A stretch of DNA of 64,000 bases from Anaerolineae bacterium (GTDB lineage: Bacteria; Chloroflexota; Anaerolineae; Aggregatilineales; Phototrophicaceae): the NCBI GenBank assembly GCA_022824365.1, contig JAJEAA010000029.1, positions 186,001 to 250,000 of the forward strand, written 5' to 3'. Shown in pieces: positions 9,865 to 19,993 of this stretch (position 1 is the stretch's first letter; the number at the start of each line of letters is the position of its first letter). The notes below the pieces were generated by a model. The model worked only from the letters and a program-made list of their open reading frames with translations. It had not been told where the DNA came from and ran no database searches. The position numbers and the translations under genes were made by a program.

Positions 9865-9948
9865 GCCGAAGTGGCGGAATTGGCAGACGCGCTACGTTCA
9901 GGGCGTAGTTCTCTTCGGGGAGTGTGGGTTCGACTCCCACCTTCGGCA
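9865..9948 (+). tRNA. tRNA-Leu (anticodon CAG)
   Basis: GCCGAAG/CTTCGGC acceptor stem; anticodon arm CTACG-TTCAGGG-CGTAG; long variable arm; GGTTCGACT T-loop; CCA not encoded. Confidence 0.95.
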
Positions 9949-9955
9949 TTTATCT

Positions 9956-9981
9956 AGCTCGGCGCGCGGCCGGGCTTTTTC
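9956..9981 (+). terminator. Intrinsic terminator after tRNA-Leu
   Basis: AGCTCGGC - GCGCG - GCCGGGCT then TTTT. Confidence 0.7.
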
Positions 9982-10061
9982 TATTGGCAGTCCCCTGCGC
10001 TGGCGGTTTCGCGACGCTGGTATAAGATAATGATGGATGCTGTCTTTGGACAACTATTGGT

Positions 10062-10526
10062 ATGGCGGAAATCGGCATGAACAGCGGGGCGGAAACGGGC
10101 AGCGCGAGCCGACCTAAGGCCGGCCGCAGGTTGACCAGCGTTCAGGTAATATTGGGCGTCGCCTTGACACTCGGGCTGGTGCTGGCTCTAAATTTCAGTA
10201 GCCGCATCAAATTGGATCGCGATCTTGGCCGCATCCATGATGAATTCGCTCGCGAGATAGATGGGTTGCTCGCTGATCAGCGCTCCCTGCTGTCCGAGTT
10301 GGATTACGTCAAGAGCGACGCTTATGTCGAGTATTGGGCGCGCGACGAAGGCAAGATGGTTCGGGATGGCGAAGTCCTGGTCTTTCCGCAAGGCGTTGGC
10401 GTCCAAGATGTTTTGCCCGCTTCGACCCGCCGCCTGTTCGACCTCGAAACGACAGCGCCTGAGCCGGAGAATTGGGAATTGTGGTGGGCTCTCTTCTTCG
10501 ATGGTCCGCCTCTAGTCCTGGATTGA
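10062..10526 (+). CDS. Septum formation initiator (FtsB/DivIC-like) protein
   Basis: TM segment, coiled coil, then SDAYVEYWARDEGKMVRDGEVLVFP. Confidence 0.75.
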   Translation: MAEIGMNSGAETGSASRPKAGRRLTSVQVILGVALTLGLVLALNFSSRIKLDRDLGRIHDEFAREIDGLLADQRSLLSELDYVKSDAYVEYWARDEGKMVRDGEVLVFPQGVGVQDVLPASTRRLFDLETTAPEPENWELWWALFFDGPPLVLD

Positions 10527-10553
10527 TGCTGCGGGCCGCATGAATCGAGACAG

Positions 10554-11633
10554 TTACTTCTCCTGAATCAACTGCGCCACATAAGGCGGTTGACAACCGG
10601 CATACTCCTTGACTGTGGCCTCGACTTCTTGCTCTCCAATGCTCAGGCTCGCGCCGGCTCGCGCCTGATTGAGCCGGACGACCGCTAGCGCATATATCTG
10701 GCCATCGGGCGCTGCGACACTGCTTGTAAGCCTTCCGACAGCGCGGCCGTCGGCGAAAATCTGCGCCGGCGCCGCGACCAGCTCGGACAGATTCAGTTTC
10801 ACGATAGTCTTTGCCAAGCGTCTGCGGCTTTCCATGCGCGCGATGATCTCTTGCCCGGTATAACAGCCTTTGCTGAAACTGACCTCGTCCCAAAGCCCGA
10901 CTTCCAGCGGAATGTAGTTAGACGAGAGTTCGAGACCCGCCGGCCGGCCGCTACGGATGCGCAAGGCATTGTAGGTCAGGGAACCGGCAGGAATCAGACC
11001 GCTCGCCGAGCCCTCGCGCAGCAGCAGGCTATGAACAGCGGCTGCCTGTTCAGCCGGGCAGATAAAGAGCCAATGCTCTCCGCAGAGCGGTTTGCGCCGC
11101 GCCAGCGTAAGCCGACAGCCGGCCGCTTCCAGTTCGATACAGCCCATCAAGGCCAAGTCCGCCGCAGCCGGGGCGAGCGATGCAACAACAGCGTGGGCGC
11201 TCGGACCGTGAATGGCGAATTGCGCCGTTTCTCCGGCGCTTTCGCGCAGAGCCGCTTTGTCGCCGAAGAATATATTGCGCCGCAAGAATTCCGCCAGGGC
11301 GCCGCCTTGCCCCGCTTCGCTGATTAGCAGCAATCCCTCCGGTCGATTCAGACAGACAACTCTGAACAATATTCGCGCATTGGCATTGGTGAAGATGGTC
11401 GCGCAACCATTGTTTTCGGCCAAGGCGGCGACATCGTTGGTGGACATGCGATTGACCAGGTTGAGACGATCGCGTCCGCTCAAAAGGATGCGTCCTTCGT
11501 GAGAACGATCGAGTAGAATGGCTGAGCCGGACACCGATTCAAACTCGGCTGCCAGATCGCCGTAATCCAGCGGAATACGATCGGGCGCCAGATTAGCGCC
11601 AAGCTTGAGGTGATGCTCCGTAAGCGCAGTCAT
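10554..11633 (-). CDS. ygfZ: Folate-binding YgfZ/GcvT-like protein
   Basis: KGCYTGQEIIARMESRR matches the YgfZ signature; YgfZ/GcvT fold. Confidence 0.85.
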   Translation of the reverse strand: MTALTEHHLKLGANLAPDRIPLDYGDLAAEFESVSGSAILLDRSHEGRILLSGRDRLNLVNRMSTNDVAALAENNGCATIFTNANARILFRVVCLNRPEGLLLISEAGQGGALAEFLRRNIFFGDKAALRESAGETAQFAIHGPSAHAVVASLAPAAADLALMGCIELEAAGCRLTLARRKPLCGEHWLFICPAEQAAAVHSLLLREGSASGLIPAGSLTYNALRIRSGRPAGLELSSNYIPLEVGLWDEVSFSKGCYTGQEIIARMESRRRLAKTIVKLNLSELVAAPAQIFADGRAVGRLTSSVAAPDGQIYALAVVRLNQARAGASLSIGEQEVEATVKEYAGCQPPYVAQLIQEK

Positions 11634-11638
11634 GACGG

Positions 11639-12256
11639 CTAGCTCAGAAGACCGCGGTCGGCCAGTTCGCGCTTGATTATGGCGCGGGCGCGCCCAATCG
11701 CTTGCGACAGATCGTCATTAACAACGACATAATCACATTCATCTTGGTAGGGCAATTCCAGAGTCTTGGCTCGCTCCAGCCGCTTCTCAATATCAGTGTT
11801 TGGATCCGCGCGCTCTACCATTCTCCCTCGCAGGACCGCCAGTTGCTGCGCGATGTCATTGCCCGGCACGGTGATGTATATCTGGACTACATTGTCTCCA
11901 AAAGCCTTCGCCATTACCTTCGCGCCCAGCACCTCTATATCGGCGATACGAACGGCGCCCACGACCAGCGCGTCGACAACGGTCTGACGGGGAATGCCAT
12001 AGAATTTGCCGGGTGTCACTTCTTGGTATTCGAGCAACTCGCCGCGTTTGATCATTCGCTTGAATTCTGTCCGGCTGACGAAGAGGTGTTCCCGACCTTG
12101 CGCTTCATCGCTGCGCATCTGCCGAGTAGTTGCGGTCGCCAACTGCTGGACAATGCCGATGTCAGCGATTAGCGCCTTCATAATCGCATTTTTGCCGGCG
12201 CCGCCCGGTCCAATCATGACAAAGATGACGCCAGGAAGTTTCTCACAAGCGTACAC
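11639..12256 (-). CDS. gmk: Guanylate kinase-like protein
   Basis: P-loop GPGGAGKN; TATTRQMRSDEAQGREHLFV; LLEYQEVTPGKFYGIP. Confidence 0.75.
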   Translation of the reverse strand: MYACEKLPGVIFVMIGPGGAGKNAIMKALIADIGIVQQLATATTRQMRSDEAQGREHLFVSRTEFKRMIKRGELLEYQEVTPGKFYGIPRQTVVDALVVGAVRIADIEVLGAKVMAKAFGDNVVQIYITVPGNDIAQQLAVLRGRMVERADPNTDIEKRLERAKTLELPYQDECDYVVVNDDLSQAIGRARAIIKRELADRGLLS

Positions 12257-12431
12257 TGTATGTTATCCTAACAGAGAAAATGGCGCAGCTTAGTGTAGCA
12301 AGAGGATTGATAGTTCTCCATAGCCAAGCGCGCATGAAACAGTCTCGAGCGGGGTAGCAAACTGGCGCTGCCTAAGCATGTCGCTGATAGAGGGCGATCG
12401 TAAGGCGGCTCTTTGTGGAAAGGAATTCAAC

Positions 12432-13319
12432 ATGCCGGCGGAAATCATCGATGGACGGGCGGTAGCAAAGCGCCTGCAAGGAGAAATCGGCAAGACGGTC
12501 GTAGATTTTGAGAACAAGACCGGCTTTGTGCCCGGCCTGGGTGTTGTGCTAGTCGGCGATGACGCGGCTTCAGCAATGTATGTGCGGATGAAACGGCGCG
12601 CTTGCGAGCGGGTCGGCATCCATTCCAAGGCGGAGATTCTACCGGCTTCAGCCACTCAGGCTGAGGTGGAGAATGCCGTTCGAAGCTACAATGCCGATCC
12701 GAGTATTCATGGTATTCTGGTTCAATTGCCAATGCCAGACCATATTGACGAAGAGGCGGTCCTCAACGAAGTCAGCCTGGCAAAAGATGTCGACGGCATC
12801 CATCCAATGAACTTGGGTCGGCTGGGTATGCGAGGGCGCGAGCCCAGCTTTACGCCGGCCACGCCGACCGGCGTCATGACGCTGATCAATGAGACTGGCG
12901 CGCAAGTTGAAGGGGCGGAGGCGGTCGTGATCGGGCGCAGCAATATTGTTGGTCTGCCTGTCGCGCTGATGCTGGCCAATGCCAACGCCACTGTGACGAT
13001 TTGCCATAGTCGGACGCGTGATCTGCCAGCAGTGATCAAACGCGCGGACATCGTGGTGGCGGCGGTTGGACGCGCCGAGTTCGTCAAAGGCGACTGGCTG
13101 AAAACTGGCGCTGTGGTCATTGATGTGGGTTCAAATTCGCTGCCCGATGCGAACAGCGAAAAAGGCTATCGTTATGTCGGCGATGTTGATTATGCTGCGG
13201 CGCTGGCGGTGGCTGGCCATATCACGAAAGTGCCGGGCGGGGTCGGTCCCATGACCATCACAATGCTCCTGGCGAATACGCTGAAAGCGGCTCAGCGCAG
13301 CCGGGGCCTGGCTGGCTGA
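12432..13319 (+). CDS. folD: Methylenetetrahydrofolate dehydrogenase / methenyl-THF cyclohydrolase
   Basis: LQGEIGK...PGLGVVLVGDDAASAMYVRMKRRACERVGI; VPGGVGPMTITMLLANT. ATG 12432 preferred over 12378. Confidence 0.95.
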   Translation: MPAEIIDGRAVAKRLQGEIGKTVVDFENKTGFVPGLGVVLVGDDAASAMYVRMKRRACERVGIHSKAEILPASATQAEVENAVRSYNADPSIHGILVQLPMPDHIDEEAVLNEVSLAKDVDGIHPMNLGRLGMRGREPSFTPATPTGVMTLINETGAQVEGAEAVVIGRSNIVGLPVALMLANANATVTICHSRTRDLPAVIKRADIVVAAVGRAEFVKGDWLKTGAVVIDVGSNSLPDANSEKGYRYVGDVDYAAALAVAGHITKVPGGVGPMTITMLLANTLKAAQRSRGLAG

Positions 13320-13413
13320 GAGAATTTACCCTGGCCGCTCACGGACAGGAGCGATGTTGCGTCAGCATGTGGACGAGTGGATTCAAACCTGACAGATGAC
13401 AGCGAGCTAGGTA

Positions 13414-14772
13414 ATGTCGACGCTTCTACTACAGAACATCAGCAGTCTCGCGACCATGGACGAACAACGCCGCGAATTGTCGCAGGCCTGGATACTGATT
13501 CGCGATCGCGAAATCCAAGCGCTTGGCGTCGCCAGCGAGATACCGCCCGAGCCGAGCCCTGATCGTATCATTGATCTTTCGAATCATGCGGTATTGCCGG
13601 GCTTAGTTAATACACATCATCACATGTTTCAAGCCACGACGCGGGTCATGGGGCAACAGGGGGATCTGTTCGGCTGGTTGCGGGCTTGTTACCCGATTTG
13701 GCTGCGGCTGCGCTCTGAGCATGTGTATGCCTCGGCGCGCCTGGCTATGGCGGAGCTGTTGCTCTCCGGCTGCACGACAGCCAGCGACCATCATTATATC
13801 TTCCCCAACGATGTGCAGCTGGAAGACGAGATCCGCGCCGCGCAAGACATGGGCATTCGCTTTCATGCTTCGCGCGGCAGCATGAGCGTGGGAGAGGGGC
13901 ACGGTGGCCTGCCGCCCGACAGTCTGGTCGAGGGCGAGGACGATATCCTGCGAGATACGCGCCGTTTGATCGAAACCTGGCACGATCCCGCGCGTCACGC
14001 CATGCTGCGGATAGGCGCTGCGCCTTGCTCGCCGTTCAGCGTCTCAACCGACCTCATGCGCGAATCAGCCGCTCTGGCGCGAGCTTATGGCGTGCGGATG
14101 CACACGCATCTGGCGGAAACGGACGATGATGTCGCCTACAGTCTGGAGCGCTTTGGCATGCGACCCGGCGATTACGCCGAAGATATGGGCTGGGTCGGCG
14201 ATGATGTCTGGCATGCCCATTGTGTCAAGTTGAACGGAGAAGAGATCAATCTCTTTGCCAAGAGCGGCACCGGCGTATGTCATTGTCCGTCCTCCAATAT
14301 GCGTTTGGCTTCTGGTATCGCGCCAATCCGACAAATGCTTGACCGCGGCGTCAAAGTTGGCTTGGGCGTCGATGGCTCAGCCTCCAACGATAGCGGACAC
14401 TTGCTCAGCGAAGCGCGTCAGGCCATGTTGCTGCAGCGTGCCTTGGGTGACCCGGCCGGGCTGGCGGCCCGCGAGGCGCTGGAGCTGGCTACGCTGGGCG
14501 GCGCGCGTGTCCTGGGACGGGACGATATCGGCAGTATCGCGCCGGGCATGTCGGCCGATATCATCGCTTTTCGGCTGGATCAAGTGGCATTCGCTGGCGC
14601 GTTGCACGATCCAATTGCGGCGTTGGTCTTTTGCCAGCCACAGCGCGTCGACCTGTCCATCATCAATGGACGCGTTATTATTGAAGACGGGCAACTGCTT
14701 TGCGCCGACGAGCCAAGTCTGGTAGAAGCGCATAACAAGCTGTCGCTGTCGCTGGCGCGCGATGAAGCTTAG
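13414..14772 (+). CDS. 8-oxoguanine deaminase-like amidohydrolase
   Basis: NTHHHMFQ; RGSMSVGEGHGGLPPDSLVE; HTHLAET; LGVDGSASNDSG. Confidence 0.85.
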   Translation: MSTLLLQNISSLATMDEQRRELSQAWILIRDREIQALGVASEIPPEPSPDRIIDLSNHAVLPGLVNTHHHMFQATTRVMGQQGDLFGWLRACYPIWLRLRSEHVYASARLAMAELLLSGCTTASDHHYIFPNDVQLEDEIRAAQDMGIRFHASRGSMSVGEGHGGLPPDSLVEGEDDILRDTRRLIETWHDPARHAMLRIGAAPCSPFSVSTDLMRESAALARAYGVRMHTHLAETDDDVAYSLERFGMRPGDYAEDMGWVGDDVWHAHCVKLNGEEINLFAKSGTGVCHCPSSNMRLASGIAPIRQMLDRGVKVGLGVDGSASNDSGHLLSEARQAMLLQRALGDPAGLAAREALELATLGGARVLGRDDIGSIAPGMSADIIAFRLDQVAFAGALHDPIAALVFCQPQRVDLSIINGRVIIEDGQLLCADEPSLVEAHNKLSLSLARDEA

Positions 14773-14811
14773 GAGGCGCCTGACAACAGGGAAATCAAGC
14801 GGAGGCAGTCT

Positions 14812-16518
14812 ATGTCTATAGTTGATCGCTTGGCGGCGGCGCGCGGCGAGTTTCCGGTTGACCTCGTCCTCCGTGATGGCAATCTAGTGAATGTAATCAG
14901 CGGTGAAATCTATCGCAGCGATATCGTCATTCACGATCGTCATGTGGTGGCCCTAGGCGCTGGCTACGATGGGCAACGCGAAATCGACCTGGGAGGTCGA
15001 TATGTGACGCCCGGTCTTATAGATGCCCATGTCCATATCGAAAGCAGCCTTGTCACCCCGCCCGAATTCGCGCGCGCCGTGCTGCCGCATGGCGTCACCA
15101 CCGTCGTCACCGATCCACATGAGATCGCCAACGTGCTGGGTTTGGAGGGCATGCGTTACATGCTCGGACAGGCCAAGCATGGTCTGCTGAACATGTATGT
15201 GATGGCTTCAAGTTGTGTGCCCGCTACCGATATGGAGACATCCGGCGCGCGTCTGGAAGCGGAAGACCTGGCGGAACTGCTTGATCATCCCTGGGTACTG
15301 GGCTTGGCGGAATTGATGAATTATCCGGGCGTTGCCCTCGGCGACGAAGGCATGCTCGACAAGATCAGCCTTTTCAGCCATCTGGTCCTGGATGGACACG
15401 CGCCCGATATGACCGGCCCCATGCTCAACGCCTACGTCACCGCTGGCGTACGGAGCGAACACGAATGCACCACCGTCGCTGAAGCGGCGGAAAAGCTGCG
15501 GCTGGGCTTGACCATTTTCGTCCGCGAAGGCACGACGACCCGCAACCTCGAACCGCTGCTGCCCCTGATCACGCCGGAGAATCATGGCGCGATCTGCTTC
15601 TGTACCGATGACCGGATCCCAGCCGATCTGATCGACCATGGCTCGATCGACTACATGATTCGCGTCGCTATCGCCAAGGGAATTGATCCGCTGATGGCGA
15701 TTCGCATGGGCAGTTACAATACGGCGCGCCACTTTGGTTTGGGCAAGTACGGCGCTGTGGCGCCCGGCCGCTATGCCGACTTGCTGATCGTTCGCGACCT
15801 GCAGGACTTCAGGCCGGAGCAAGTTTATCGCGGTGGCGTTCTGGTCGCGCAAGACGGCGCCATGACGCTGGAGCCGCTGGCGCCCCGCGGCAGCAATCTG
15901 CGGAGTACGGTCAATGTGGCCACAAACTCCCTCGACTTCAAAATTCCGGCGGCCAGCGAGCGCATTCGCGTGATCGGCACGGTCAAAGACCAGGTCGTCA
16001 CCGAGCATTTGATCGAGCCGGCTCATATTGTCGCGGGCTTCGCTGAAAGCGATGTCGAGCGCGACATGCTGAAGTTCGCCATGGTCGAGCGGCACCATGC
16101 CACCGGCAATATCGGGCTCGGTTTCATCAAGGGATTCGGCCTGCAACGGGGAGCCATCGCCGGCACCGTCGCGCACGATCACCACAATCTGGCCGTGATC
16201 GGCGTCGACGATGCGAGTATGAAGACAGCCGTTCTGGCCGCAGTGGAGATGGGAGGCGGTTTGGTGCTGGCCGATGGCGATCGGATCTTGGCGCGCTTGC
16301 CCTTGCCTATTGCCGGCCTGCTTAGCGATGAGCCGATTCACACCGTGCGCGCGGATTACGATCGCATGATAGTCGCGGCGCACAGCTTGGGAAACCGGAT
16401 GAGTGACCCGTTCATGGTTATGAGTTTCATGGGCTTGGAAGTGATTCCCAAACTCAAATTGACCGACCTGGGTCTGGTGGATGTCGAAGGGTTCAAATTA
16501 ATTGGTCTATTTGTCTAA
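14812..16518 (+). CDS. ade: Adenine deaminase
   Basis: PGLIDAHVHIESS; VVTDPHEIANVLG; ATGNIGLGFIKGFGLQRGAIAGTVAHDHHNLAVIG. Confidence 0.95.
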   Translation: MSIVDRLAAARGEFPVDLVLRDGNLVNVISGEIYRSDIVIHDRHVVALGAGYDGQREIDLGGRYVTPGLIDAHVHIESSLVTPPEFARAVLPHGVTTVVTDPHEIANVLGLEGMRYMLGQAKHGLLNMYVMASSCVPATDMETSGARLEAEDLAELLDHPWVLGLAELMNYPGVALGDEGMLDKISLFSHLVLDGHAPDMTGPMLNAYVTAGVRSEHECTTVAEAAEKLRLGLTIFVREGTTTRNLEPLLPLITPENHGAICFCTDDRIPADLIDHGSIDYMIRVAIAKGIDPLMAIRMGSYNTARHFGLGKYGAVAPGRYADLLIVRDLQDFRPEQVYRGGVLVAQDGAMTLEPLAPRGSNLRSTVNVATNSLDFKIPAASERIRVIGTVKDQVVTEHLIEPAHIVAGFAESDVERDMLKFAMVERHHATGNIGLGFIKGFGLQRGAIAGTVAHDHHNLAVIGVDDASMKTAVLAAVEMGGGLVLADGDRILARLPLPIAGLLSDEPIHTVRADYDRMIVAAHSLGNRMSDPFMVMSFMGLEVIPKLKLTDLGLVDVEGFKLIGLFV

Positions 16519-16592
16519 AATTGCCTGTATTTTCTGGTTAGTTTTCGCTAGAGTATAGCTTTCCAATGAATTGATCGACAACAGGTTCCAAC

Positions 16593-17813
16593 ATGGTTGA
16601 CCATACTCAAATACAAGTTCTGCGCAGCCGCGTCGAGACGCAGCGACATGATATCATCCGCTTCTTGCGCGAGATCTGCGCCATACCAAGCATGGACAGC
16701 CAAATAAAGGATTGTGGCGAGCGCATCGCGGTCGAGATGACCAAGCTCGGTTTCGACGAAGTCTTCTGGGACAAGATGGGCAATATTGTCGGGCGCATCG
16801 GCAATGGCGACAAGATTTTGCTCTACGACAGCCATATCGACACCGTTGGCATTGGCGATCCCGACGAATGGGGGTGGGACCCCTTTGAGGGCAAAATCGA
16901 AAACGGCATCTTGTATGCTCGTGGCGCTTGTGATGAAAAAGGCAGCACGCCCGGCATGGTCTACGGTTTGGCGCTGGCTCGCGATCTTGGTCTGCTTGAT
17001 GGCTTCACCGGCTATTACTTCGGCAATATGGAAGAGTGGAACGATGGGCAGGCGCCGCAGGCCTTTGTCCAAACCGAGGGCATCAAGCCTGATTTCGTGG
17101 TTATTGGCGAGCCGACCAAGATGCAGATTTATCGCGGACACAAGGGCCGGGTGGAATTCAAAATTGTCGCCAAAGGCAAGAGCGCCCATGCCGCCAGCAA
17201 TTATCTCGGCGACAATGCCATATACAAACTGTTGCCTATTATTGAGCGCATCAGCCATATCGAACCGGAATTAGGCGACCATGACTTTCTGGGGCAGGGA
17301 CGGATCACCGTGACCGATATGGAGGTCAAGACGCCCAGCATCAATGCCGTTCCCGACGAAGCCACCATTTACATTGACCGGCGCATCACCTTCGGTGAAG
17401 AACCTGCGGCGGAATTGCAGCGGTTGCAAAATCTGATCGGCCGCCGCGATGATATTAAGGCTGAGATCCTGGTATACGATGAACCGAGTTATACCGGTTT
17501 TGTCTTTCCGCTTGACAAGGTCTACCCCGCCTGGGCTTATGAGGAAGATGAGCCCATCGTCAAGGCCGGTCTGGCGGCGGCCGAGGTGCTCTACGGTCCT
17601 GTCGATACCGGCAAATGGGATTTCTCCACCAACGGCATTTATTGGGCGGGCAAAGCCGGAATTCCTAGTATCGGCTTCGCGCCTGGCAACGAGATCCATG
17701 CCCATACCGTTCTGGATCAGGTGCCATTGGATGATGTCGTGCGCTCTACTGAGTGGTATGCTTTGTTCCCGGCTATCCTTCGGCAAAGGTTGAATGGCGC
17801 GGTTAGCGTTTGA
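16593..17813 (+). CDS. ygeY: YgeY-family M20 hydrolase
   Basis: LLYDSHIDTVGIGDPDEWGWDPFEGKIENGILYARGACDEKGSTPGMVY; SINAVPDEATIYIDRRITFGE. Confidence 0.88.
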   Translation: MVDHTQIQVLRSRVETQRHDIIRFLREICAIPSMDSQIKDCGERIAVEMTKLGFDEVFWDKMGNIVGRIGNGDKILLYDSHIDTVGIGDPDEWGWDPFEGKIENGILYARGACDEKGSTPGMVYGLALARDLGLLDGFTGYYFGNMEEWNDGQAPQAFVQTEGIKPDFVVIGEPTKMQIYRGHKGRVEFKIVAKGKSAHAASNYLGDNAIYKLLPIIERISHIEPELGDHDFLGQGRITVTDMEVKTPSINAVPDEATIYIDRRITFGEEPAAELQRLQNLIGRRDDIKAEILVYDEPSYTGFVFPLDKVYPAWAYEEDEPIVKAGLAAAEVLYGPVDTGKWDFSTNGIYWAGKAGIPSIGFAPGNEIHAHTVLDQVPLDDVVRSTEWYALFPAILRQRLNGAVSV

Positions 17814-17895
17814 GCGTCAAAGAATATTGCTTGCTGCCATGAAATGACAACCCGGCGGGCGGCTGGGAATAATCAGAATGGGAGAGGGGAAAACA

Positions 17896-18876
17896 ATGCA
17901 GACGGATCTTCGCGGTCGTGACCTGATCAGCACCCAAGATTGGACCCGAGAAGAAATAGAAACATTGCTTGATGTCGCCTGGGACTTGAAAAGGAAACGG
18001 GCGCTAGGCGAGCCGCAGGCCTACCTGCGCGATAAAGTTTTGGCTTTGCTTTTCTTCTTCACTAGCACGCGCACGCGCATCAGTTTCGAGGCCGGTATGG
18101 CGCAATTGGGCGGGCACGCCCAATTCATCGACCACACCACCACGCAGATCAGCCACGGGGATACCGCCAAGGAAATCGGCGAAATCGTCGGCCGTTACAC
18201 GGACGGCATCGCAATCCGCCAATGCGATTGGGGCTTCGGCAACAACTACATTAATGCGGTGGCCGAAGCCAGCCGAGTGCCCGTCCTGAATATGCAATGT
18301 GACATCTATCATCCATTTCAAATCCTGGCTGATCTGATGACGATCCAGGAGAAGTTCGGTCGGGACTTGCGTGGCAAGACAATAAACATCAGTTGGGCTT
18401 ACGCGTCCAGCTATCAGAAACCGATATCGGTGCCTCAGAGCCTCGTATTGCTAATGTCGCGCTTCGGTATGAACCTGCGTTTGACGCGACCGCCGGAATA
18501 CAAGTTGATGCCCGATATTGTCGAGCAAGCCAAAGAGAATACGCGCAGACACGGCGGCTCCTTTGAAATCATCGACGACTTTGACGCTGGTTTCGCCGGC
18601 GCCGACATCTTGTATCCCAAGAGTTGGGGCAGTTGGCTGACGACCGAGGATGAAGCGGCATCGGCTGAAATCGGCGCCAAATATACCGATTGGATCACGG
18701 ATGATCGGCGGATGGCCTTGGCGCGGGACAACGCGATTTATATGCACTGCCTGCCGGCCGACCGCAATATTGAGGTGACCGACAGCGTCATCGACGGGCC
18801 TCAGAGCGTCGTGTATGACGAAGCCGAAAATCGCCTTCACGTGCAGAAAGCGACCATGGCCTTGACCATGCGCTGA
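17896..18876 (+). CDS. ygeW: YgeW-family knotted carbamoyltransferase
   Basis: FFFTSTRTRISFEAGMAQLGGHAQFID; HCLPADRNIEV. ATG 17896 preceded by GGGAGAGGGG. Confidence 0.88.
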   Translation: MQTDLRGRDLISTQDWTREEIETLLDVAWDLKRKRALGEPQAYLRDKVLALLFFFTSTRTRISFEAGMAQLGGHAQFIDHTTTQISHGDTAKEIGEIVGRYTDGIAIRQCDWGFGNNYINAVAEASRVPVLNMQCDIYHPFQILADLMTIQEKFGRDLRGKTINISWAYASSYQKPISVPQSLVLLMSRFGMNLRLTRPPEYKLMPDIVEQAKENTRRHGGSFEIIDDFDAGFAGADILYPKSWGSWLTTEDEAASAEIGAKYTDWITDDRRMALARDNAIYMHCLPADRNIEVTDSVIDGPQSVVYDEAENRLHVQKATMALTMR

Positions 18877-18971
18877 GGGTTTGTCAGGCGCCGCAATTGA
18901 ACGGCGCCAAGAATGACGCGCGCCATACGCTCGTAAGCAAGAGCGCGTTGATGAGTTAAGAGACGCTAATC

Positions 18972-19931
18972 ATGATTGACAAACTGGTAGTGGTGGCCAT
19001 CGGCGGCAACTCCCTGATACCTGATCCGCGCAATCCTGATATTGAATGGCAGTGGGAAGCGGTGCGCGAAACTTGTCGTCACATCGCCGATATGATCGCC
19101 GATGGCTGGCAGGTGGTGGTCACGCATGGCAACGGTCCTCAGGTTGGCTACATCATGAATCGTTCGGAGATCGCCAAACGCGAAGCCGGCATTCATGAGG
19201 TGCCGCTTGACTTGGTCGTGGCCGATACCCAGGGCAGCATCGGTTATATGCTGCAACAGGCCTTGGACAACTCGCTTCGCCGCGTCGGCATGAATCACAC
19301 GGTCGCGACAATAATCACGCAGATGCGAGTTGATCCGGACGATCCCGCTTTTGATAACCCGGACAAGCCCGTTGGCGGATTTCTATCCGAGGCGGAAGCG
19401 CGCGAAGCCGAGGCCGAAGGCTGGCAGGTGATGGAAGACGCCGGGCGGGGCTGGCGGCGGGTCGTCGCCTCGCCGAAACCGCTGGTGATCAACGAGATCA
19501 ATGCGATCAATGCGCTGGTCTTGGCTGGCTACATCGTGGTCGTTTGCGGCGGTGGCGGCGTGCCGGTCGTCCGCAACGAATATGGCAGCCTTCGCGGCAT
19601 CGCTGCTGTCATCGATAAAGACCGCGCCAGTAGCGCGCTGGCGCAAACCTTGCGCGCCGATCTGTTGTTGATCTCCACCGGCGTCGAGCGTGTCTGCCTA
19701 GATTTTAATACGCCGCAGGAAAAGCCGATCGATATCTTGACGTTGGAGGAGGCCAGGCGCTATCTTGCCGAAGGGCATTTCCCGCGCGGCAGCATGTATC
19801 CCAAAATTGAAGCGGCAATTGATTTTGTGCATAGTGGCGGACCGCGAGCGATCATCACAAATCCGCAGAATATCACACGGGCCTTGCACGGAGAGACAGG
19901 CACGCAAATCGTCCCTGGTGACGCTGGCTGA
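18972..19931 (+). CDS. arcC: Carbamate kinase (YqeA/ArcC)
   Basis: VVVAIGGNSLIPD; VVTHGNGPQVGYIMNRSEIAKREAGIHEVPLDLVVADTQGSIGYMLQQAL; CGGGGVPVV. Confidence 0.92.
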   Translation: MIDKLVVVAIGGNSLIPDPRNPDIEWQWEAVRETCRHIADMIADGWQVVVTHGNGPQVGYIMNRSEIAKREAGIHEVPLDLVVADTQGSIGYMLQQALDNSLRRVGMNHTVATIITQMRVDPDDPAFDNPDKPVGGFLSEAEAREAEAEGWQVMEDAGRGWRRVVASPKPLVINEINAINALVLAGYIVVVCGGGGVPVVRNEYGSLRGIAAVIDKDRASSALAQTLRADLLLISTGVERVCLDFNTPQEKPIDILTLEEARRYLAEGHFPRGSMYPKIEAAIDFVHSGGPRAIITNPQNITRALHGETGTQIVPGDAG

Positions 19932-19993
19932 GCCTGAGATATGGCGGATGCTCGACAGTCAATCAATAGGCGACTTAAGATGACGACATTGTA

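Noticed and set aside
15208-16383. 391-aa minus ORF antisense to ade
   Set aside because: Composition-driven shadow ORF; low-complexity His/Gln/Arg/Asp-rich sequence with no family motif, while the plus-strand Ade is unambiguous.
16519-16592. Purine or molybdenum-cofactor riboswitch upstream of ygeY
   Set aside because: Region too short and no characteristic conserved aptamer sequence recognised.
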